A DNA stretch of 64,000 nt, taken from assembly GCF_014647795.1 (NCBI RefSeq), contig NZ_BMPW01000030.1, forward strand, positions 1 through 64,000, written 5' to 3'. This DNA comes from Actinoplanes campanulatus. GTDB taxonomy: Bacteria; Actinomycetota; Actinomycetes; Mycobacteriales; Micromonosporaceae. The translations under genes and the position numbers were made by a program. A model generated the notes under the pieces. That model was given only the letters and a program-made list of their open reading frames with translations, had not been told where the DNA came from and made no database searches. Shown piece after piece: positions 59,090 to 64,000 of this stretch. Every line of letters begins with the position of its first letter. Position 1 is the first letter of the stretch.

Positions 59090-60649
59090 ATGACCAAAGC
59101 TCAACCCCAGACCGGGCATCCCCGCCGATGGGCGATCCTCGGTGTGCTCGTCATCAGCCTGCTGGTGGTCGTGCTCGACAACACGGTGCTCAACGTCGCG
59201 ATGCGCACCATCGCCGACCCGGACAAGGGCCTCGGCGCCACACAGAGCGAACTCGAATGGGCGATCAACTCGTACACCCTGGTGTTCGCCGGGCTCCTCT
59301 TCACCGCCGGCATCCTGGCCGACCGGCTCGGCCGCCGGCTAAGCCTGGTCGCCGGCCTCGTGATCTTCGGCCTCGCGTCGCTCATCTCGGCGTACGCGAG
59401 CTCGCCCGACCAGCTGATCGCGGCCCGCGCCGTGATGGGCCTCGGCGCCGCGGCCGTCATGCCGGCCACCCTGTCGATCATCGCCAACGTCTTCGACCCG
59501 CTGGAGCGCCCGCGCGCCATCGGCGTCTGGGCCGGAGCCGTCGGCCTGGCCGTCGCGATCGGCCCGGTCCTCGGCGGCCTGCTGCTCGAACACTTCTGGT
59601 GGGGTTCGGTCTTCCTGATCAACGTGCCCATCGTGGTGATCGGCCTGGTCCTGGTGGCCGTGCTCGTGCCGGAGTCGCGTGACCCGAAGCCGGGCCGCAT
59701 CGACGTGCTCGGCGTGATCCTGTCGATCGTCGGCCTCACCCTGCTCACCTACGGCGTGATCAAGGGTGGCGAGGACGGCTTCGGCGAGACGGCGGCCTGG
59801 TCCACCCTCACCGCCGGCCTGCTCGTCCTGGCCGGATTCGTGCTCTACGAGCGCCGGATCACCTTCCCGTCGCTGGACGTGCGGCTCTTCGCCAACCGGC
59901 AGTTCTCCGCGTCGACCGGCATCATCGGCCTGGTCTTCTTCGCGGCGATGGGCTCGATGTTCTTCGGCGCCTTCTATCTCCAGATGGTCCGCGGGTACGG
60001 TCCGCTCGCCTCGGGCGCGCTGTTCGTGCCGTTCGCGCTCGGCCAGATGATCTTCGCGCCGGCCAGCTCCTCGCTGGTCAAGCGATTCGGCCCGAAGGCG
60101 GTCAGCACCGTCGGCCTGCTGCTGGTCTCGGCCGCTCTCAGCCTGTGGCTGTTCGTCGGCGTGGACACCCCGATCGCTCTGGTCGCGCTGGCGTTCTTCG
60201 TCCAGGGCGTGGGCATGGCCAACGTCATGCCGCCGGCCACCGAGGCGATCATGTCGGCGCTGCCCCGGGAGAAGGCCGGCGTCGGCTCGGCGGTCAGCAA
60301 CACGATCCGCCAGCTCGGCGGCGCGCTCGGCGTGGCGGTCCTCGGCGCGGTCGTCTCCTCGGTCTACCGCGATCACCTGACCACCCCGGCCGGGCTGCCG
60401 GACGCCGCCGCCGACGTGGCCCATGAGTCGATCGCCGGCGCCTACGCGGTGGCCGGGCAGGCCGGACCGGCCGCGCCCGCGCTGCTGGCCGGCGCCGACA
60501 GCGCCTTCGTCACGGCGATGCACTACGCGGCCGTCGGCTCGACCGTGTTCGCCCTGCTCGGCGTGCTGGTGGCGGTGCTCTGGCTGCCCGGCCGGCGCCC
60601 CGCGGCCACCCCCGCCGAGGTGCATGACCGGCAGTTGGCCGACGCGTAA
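59090..60649 (+). CDS. MFS drug:proton antiporter, DHA2/EmrB-type
   Basis: 519-aa exporter with about 14 hydrophobic segments. LVVVLDNTVLNVAM (motif D1), AGILADRLGRRLSLVAG (motif A) and IGPVLGGLLLEHFWWGSVFLINVP (motif C) are clear. Exports drugs or toxic metabolites using the proton gradient. Followed 14 nt later by a TetR gene in the same direction, so the repressor is part of the unit it controls, through the palindrome at 59048-59066. Confidence 0.93.
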   Translation: MTKAQPQTGHPRRWAILGVLVISLLVVVLDNTVLNVAMRTIADPDKGLGATQSELEWAINSYTLVFAGLLFTAGILADRLGRRLSLVAGLVIFGLASLISAYASSPDQLIAARAVMGLGAAAVMPATLSIIANVFDPLERPRAIGVWAGAVGLAVAIGPVLGGLLLEHFWWGSVFLINVPIVVIGLVLVAVLVPESRDPKPGRIDVLGVILSIVGLTLLTYGVIKGGEDGFGETAAWSTLTAGLLVLAGFVLYERRITFPSLDVRLFANRQFSASTGIIGLVFFAAMGSMFFGAFYLQMVRGYGPLASGALFVPFALGQMIFAPASSSLVKRFGPKAVSTVGLLLVSAALSLWLFVGVDTPIALVALAFFVQGVGMANVMPPATEAIMSALPREKAGVGSAVSNTIRQLGGALGVAVLGAVVSSVYRDHLTTPAGLPDAAADVAHESIAGAYAVAGQAGPAAPALLAGADSAFVTAMHYAAVGSTVFALLGVLVAVLWLPGRRPAATPAEVHDRQLADA

Positions 60650-60663
60650 ACCGGTCAGTGACA

Positions 60664-61278
60664 ATGAACGCCATGAACAGCAGCACCGCGGCCGGCCAGG
60701 AGCGCAAGGCTCCTGGCCGGCCCCGCAGCGCCCAGGCCGACGAGACCATCCTCGACGCGGTGCTGGCGTTGCTCGGCGAGGGCCAGAGCGCCGCGGCCGT
60801 CTCCATCGAGGCGGTCGCCGCGCGGGCCGGCGTCGGCAAGGCCACCATCTACCGGCGCTGGCCCAACAAGGAGGCGCTGCTCATCGACGCGGTCCGGGCC
60901 ATGAAGGGCCCACTGCCCGAGCTGGCCGGCCGCTCGGTCCGGGAGGACCTGATCGCGCTGGTCCAGGCGAACCGCACAGCGCGCGCCCAGCGGCACAGCA
61001 AGGTGACCGCCTGCCTGATGCCGGAGCTGATCCGCGACGACGAGCTGAGCCGGATGTACCGGGACTTCATCGAGCCCCGCCGCGAGGTGACCCGCCAGGT
61101 GCTGCGGCGCGGCATCGAGACCGGCGAACTGCGCCCGGACCTCGACGTCGAGCTGACCCAGATCATGCTGTCGGCGCCCGGCATGATGCAGTCGATCTTC
61201 CGCTTCAACCTCGCGATCCCGGACGACGAGTTCGCCGAGACCCTCGTCGACGCCGTTCTCCGCGGCGCCGCCGCTTGA
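60664..61278 (+). CDS. TetR-family regulator of the MFS exporter
   Basis: 204-aa repressor with APGRPRSAQADETILDAVLALL and HTH VSIEAVAARAGVGKATIYRRWPNKEAL, then a TetR_C_16/AcrR-like helical ligand domain. Starts at ATG 60664 or 60673, or GTG 60658; no clear RBS, so it may rely on coupling to the exporter gene 14 nt upstream. Negative autoregulation through the upstream operator is inferred. Confidence 0.9.
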   Translation: MNAMNSSTAAGQERKAPGRPRSAQADETILDAVLALLGEGQSAAAVSIEAVAARAGVGKATIYRRWPNKEALLIDAVRAMKGPLPELAGRSVREDLIALVQANRTARAQRHSKVTACLMPELIRDDELSRMYRDFIEPRREVTRQVLRRGIETGELRPDLDVELTQIMLSAPGMMQSIFRFNLAIPDDEFAETLVDAVLRGAAA

Positions 61279-61389
61279 ACGGTTCCGGCGCGGCCCCCGT
61301 AGAGAAGGGTGGCGGGCTTCGTGCAACCTGAGCGGGCTCGGGACTCGTCCTGAGTGAGGAGACTCGGCCGGCTGGGGAGGGTTGCGGCG

Positions 61390-62430
61390 GTGGCGTACTG
61401 TGCACACCCGTTGAAACCGTTATGGAGATTTCTCACCGGCTTGGCCGCGCTCTCGATGGTGCTGGGAGTGTTCGGTGGGCCCGCCCATGCCATCGCCAAC
61501 GGGGACAGCGTGCCCGACGGGCGGTACCCGTTCGCCGTCAAGATCAGTGCACTCGGGATCCCCACGGCTGACGGCGGCACCCGGGACAGCTCCTGCTCCG
61601 GCGGGCTGGTCTCGCCCCGCTGGGTGATCACGGCGGCGCACTGTTTCCGGGACGAGAACGGGCGGCGGGTGTCGCGGACCGTGGCGGAGAAGACCATCGC
61701 CACCGTGGGACGGGCCGATCTGACCGGAAAGGCCGGGTTCACCGCCAACGTCGTCCAGGTCGAGCAGCACGGGAAGTCGGACGTCGCGCTCATCCGGCTG
61801 GACCGGGCCATCACCGGCATCACCCCGCTGCGGCTCAATAAGCGCAAACCCACCTCCGGCCAGGAGGCGCGGCTCGTCGGGTACGGGTTCACCAGCCCGA
61901 ACGCGTCGAAGACCCCCGACCGGATGCGGACCGGCAGGTTCGAGGTCACGTCGGTGGCGGCCACCGAGATGGGGTTGTCCGGGATCGCGCCGAGGTCGAA
62001 CACCAGCCCCTGCGAGCGGGACTCCGGCGGGCCGTACTTCACCGAGGAGCAGGCCGGCGCCGTCCTGATCGCGGTGGTCAGCCGCGGGCCCGACTGCCCG
62101 CACACCGGGCCGGACACCGCCACCCGGGTCGACGCCCTGCGCCCGTGGATCATGTCAGTGATCGGGGACGATCTGGCGGCCACGCCCTCGGCCGGCCCGT
62201 CACGACAGAAACAGACCAAACCCTCCAACACTTCCGGCACTTCCGGCACTTCCGGTACGAAGGGGACGGCCGCGGCCGCGCCACCGACGACTCCCGCGGC
62301 CACCGGCTGGGGGATCTCGCCGGTCCTGCTGGTGGCGTTCCCGGCCGCGGCGGTGGGATTCGTCGTGCTCCTCGTGACGCGGCGCCGGACGCAGCGGGCA
62401 CGGCGTTACCGCGGCCGCCGCTACCGCTGA
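61390..62430 (+). CDS. Trypsin-like secreted serine protease with C-terminal membrane anchor
   Basis: 346-aa S1 protease. Signal peptide LTGLAALSMVLGVFGGPAHA. Catalytic triad: His in VITAAHCF, Asp in DVALIRL, Ser in CERDSGGPYF. After the domain come a Thr/Ser/Gly/Pro linker with repeated TSG (near 62230-62260), a hydrophobic segment (VLLVAFPAAAVGFVVLLV) and an Arg-rich tail, so the enzyme probably remains attached to the membrane. GTG at 61390 has GGGGAGGG 8 nt upstream and sits just before the signal peptide; GTG 61354 is an alternative. Confidence 0.9.
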   Translation: MAYCAHPLKPLWRFLTGLAALSMVLGVFGGPAHAIANGDSVPDGRYPFAVKISALGIPTADGGTRDSSCSGGLVSPRWVITAAHCFRDENGRRVSRTVAEKTIATVGRADLTGKAGFTANVVQVEQHGKSDVALIRLDRAITGITPLRLNKRKPTSGQEARLVGYGFTSPNASKTPDRMRTGRFEVTSVAATEMGLSGIAPRSNTSPCERDSGGPYFTEEQAGAVLIAVVSRGPDCPHTGPDTATRVDALRPWIMSVIGDDLAATPSAGPSRQKQTKPSNTSGTSGTSGTKGTAAAAPPTTPAATGWGISPVLLVAFPAAAVGFVVLLVTRRRTQRARRYRGRRYR

Positions 62431-62575
62431 TCCCGGGTGCGCGTCCGGCGTACCGCATCGGGTTCTCGCCGATCGCGAACCGCGACCGACTGACTAGGGC
62501 GGCATAACGCCTCCCCGTTCCCGCCAACCGTGTGATCATGCGCGAGTTGGCTGAAATCGGGAGGTATAGCAATAA

Positions 62576-63649
62576 ATGGCCAGGTCCGAAGGTCGCCGGG
62601 CTCCGTTGTGGGCCAGGCTCAGTATCGCCGTGGGAGCCCTTCTGCTGATCCCGGCCGGGGCGGCGGTCGCGGCGAGCGGGCCGCGCCAGGAGGGCATCCC
62701 GGGCGCCGGCTCGCCGGCAGCAGTGCGGCCGGCCGATGACCGTCGGCCCCTCAACTTCCTGCTCGTCGGGATCGACCCGCGTGGCTCGCACATCAGGCCG
62801 CTGGCCGACACGATCGTCGTGGCGCACGTGCCGTCGGGATGGAAGGACGTCTACCTCTTCTCGCTGCCGCGGGACCTGGTGGTACGGATCCCGGCGTTCA
62901 AGGCGTCCGGCAGCGCGGCCGAGCGGGCGAAGATCAACGCCGCGATGACGCTGGGCAGCCTGCGGCCGGACGGGACGTACAGTCCGCGGCAGGGCGTCTA
63001 CCTGCTGGCCCGGACGGTCGGCAAGGTCACCGGGATCCGCTCGTTCGACGCCGCCGCGATCGTGAACTTCGGCGGCTTCAAGAAGGTGGTCGACGCGATG
63101 GGCGGCGTGCGGGTGCCCGTCGACCAGGTGGTCAGGTCGGAGCATCTCAAGCCGGACGGCCGCCCACGGGACCGGACCGCGGTGTGCTCGACCACGTGCC
63201 TGCGCCCGTACGTCGGCCCGCAGAAGACCTATCAGCTCAGCGCCGCCCCGGTGCGGTTCCGGGGCTGGGAGGCGCTCGATTACGTGCGCCAGCGGTACGG
63301 CCTGCCGCGCAGCGACTACGACCGGACGCGGCACCAGCGGCAGTTCCTGAAGGCGATGGCCAAGCGGGTGATGAAACGCGACGTCACCGCGATCGTCCGG
63401 TCCGCCGGTGACTCGCTGACCGTCGTGGACGGTGGCGTCCGGCTCGCCGACTGGCTGACCGTGGCACGCAAGCTGGACGTCCGGCACATGACGTCGATCG
63501 ACCTGCCCGGCACGGCGCTGTTCGAGGGCGGCCTCTACCGGGGTGAGAAGTTCCTGCCCGGGGTGAAGGGCTTCTTCGCTGCCGTCGCCGAGGACCGGGT
63601 GGCGTCGTTCCTGGTCGACCACCCGAAGGTCGTGAGGATCGACCGGTAA
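62576..63649 (+). CDS. LCP-family (LytR-CpsA-Psr) cell-wall glycopolymer transferase
   Basis: 357-aa protein with an N-terminal membrane anchor (SIAVGALLLIPAGAAVA) and an extracellular LCP domain: NFLLVGIDPRG, SLPRDLVVRIP, KINAAMTLGS, and the Arg-rich ALDYVRQRYGLPRSDYDRTRHQRQFLKAM block that binds polyprenyl-phosphate. LCP enzymes attach anionic polymers such as teichoic acids or arabinogalactan to peptidoglycan. GGGAGG stands about 11 nt before the ATG. The cysteine pair CSTTC is uncommon in the family. Confidence 0.92.
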   Translation: MARSEGRRAPLWARLSIAVGALLLIPAGAAVAASGPRQEGIPGAGSPAAVRPADDRRPLNFLLVGIDPRGSHIRPLADTIVVAHVPSGWKDVYLFSLPRDLVVRIPAFKASGSAAERAKINAAMTLGSLRPDGTYSPRQGVYLLARTVGKVTGIRSFDAAAIVNFGGFKKVVDAMGGVRVPVDQVVRSEHLKPDGRPRDRTAVCSTTCLRPYVGPQKTYQLSAAPVRFRGWEALDYVRQRYGLPRSDYDRTRHQRQFLKAMAKRVMKRDVTAIVRSAGDSLTVVDGGVRLADWLTVARKLDVRHMTSIDLPGTALFEGGLYRGEKFLPGVKGFFAAVAEDRVASFLVDHPKVVRIDR

Positions 63650-63708
63650 ACGTATTCATTGATGCTGTTCCATGTCGGAGATCCCTGTTGTAACGTCTCG
63701 ATTCGACG

Positions 63709-63737
63709 GAACGTGTTCGCTTCTGGTCGAACGTGTT
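63709..63737. promoter_or_regulatory. Direct repeats upstream of the GH30 gene
   Basis: GAACGTGTT at 63709-63717 and 63729-63737, 20 bp apart (two helical turns), with a third related AACGT at 63692. They lie 45-75 bp before the start codon. Not the LacI operator of the 45-kb locus. Regulator unknown. Confidence 0.4.
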
Positions 63738-63780
63738 GCCGTTGTGATCGTTATGTCGCCGCAGCGGATGGGGAACCGTC

Positions 63781-64000
63781 ATGTCGCTCGCCTTCCGGCG
63801 GTCGTTCGCCGGGATCGTTGCCGCCCTGCTCGCCGTCCTGCCGCAACCGGCGGCGGCCAGGGCGGAGGTGATCACCGAGTCGAGGACCATCCGCATCGAC
63901 CCCGGCTACCAGCAGCAGGAGTTCGAGGGCTGGGGCACCAGCCTGGTCTGGTTCGCCAACGCCACCGGTGGCTATCCCGAGCCGATCCGCCGGAAACTCG
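63781..64000 (+). CDS. GH30-family endo-beta-1,6-galactanase (partial, runs off the window)
   Basis: First 73 residues of a secreted glycosidase cut by the window edge. Signal peptide AGIVAALLAVLPQPAAA. The mature start, QEFEGWGTSLVWFANATGGYPEPIRRKL, is the typical N-terminus of GH30 endo-beta-1,6-galactanases (GH30_5), which cleave the side chains of type II arabinogalactan. GGGGAACC lies just before the ATG. Family assignment rests on this short block only; catalytic residues lie outside the window. Confidence 0.78.
   Translation, partial: MSLAFRRSFAGIVAALLAVLPQPAAARAEVITESRTIRIDPGYQQQEFEGWGTSLVWFANATGGYPEPIRRKL

Noticed and set aside
1-64000. tRNA, rRNA, insertion sequences, integrases or phage genes
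   Set aside because: No tRNA arm patterns, rRNA blocks, transposase or integrase motifs were recognised; a tRNAscan or ISfinder search would be needed to exclude weak cases.

Overview
The window is very high G+C actinobacterial DNA. Gene content points to the Micromonosporaceae, most likely Actinoplanes or a close relative: a chemotaxis receptor (motile-spore lifestyle), an AfsR/SARP-type regulator, F420- and PPOX-type flavin enzymes, many TetR/MarR/AraC regulators and secreted glycosidases. The genus is inferred, not shown. I found no rRNA, tRNA, CRISPR array, insertion sequence or prophage module.

Layout. 0-12.7 kb: chemoreceptor-PilZ fusion, secreted SGNH hydrolase, SARP/AfsR regulator, small oxygenase-like and flavin proteins, a DUF4132 protein, and a divergent TetR/MFS efflux pair with a 20-bp palindrome over the efflux start codon. 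12.7-17.9 kb: repeat-bearing intergenic DNA, then a galactofuranose-type ABC importer (YtfQ-YtfR-YtfT-YjfF order). 17.9-29.4 kb: a protein of unknown function, a YdbS/YdbT pair, an MFS exporter, a Tat-exported M20 hydrolase, an ECF42 sigma operon with YCII and SRPBCC partners, a methyltransferase and a haloacetate-dehalogenase-like hydrolase. 29.5-37.9 kb: CPBP protease with a two-component system, TetR/flavin monooxygenase, an SDR-acyl-CoA-synthetase fusion, a methyltransferase and a small secreted protein.

38.0-49.7 kb is a furanoside-utilisation locus. A leftward operon encodes a CUT1 sugar-binding lipoprotein, two permeases, a GH127 beta-L-arabinofuranosidase and a secreted clan-A-like glycosidase. 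A LacI regulator and a large multidomain glycosidase run rightward. A near-identical 14-bp operator lies at both promoters, and the two secreted glycosidases share a paralogous catalytic core. With the furanose importer at 13-18 kb and the start of a GH30 endo-beta-1,6-galactanase at the right edge, the window suggests a strain that takes apart arabinogalactan-type plant glycans.

49.7-64 kb: voltage-gated-type ion channel, LLM flavin enzyme with a decayed repeat tail, MarR regulator with paired operators, P-loop kinase, then a TPR gene and a CHAT-protease gene that face each other. These look like the two halves of one TPR-CHAT protein separated by a local inversion. After that come a CAP-domain secreted protein, an MFS/TetR pair with a clear operator, a trypsin-like protease, an LCP-family protein and the partial GH30 gene. 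In-frame micro-repeats recur in several unrelated genes, and leaderless promoters (TANNNT 7 nt before the start codon) are common.
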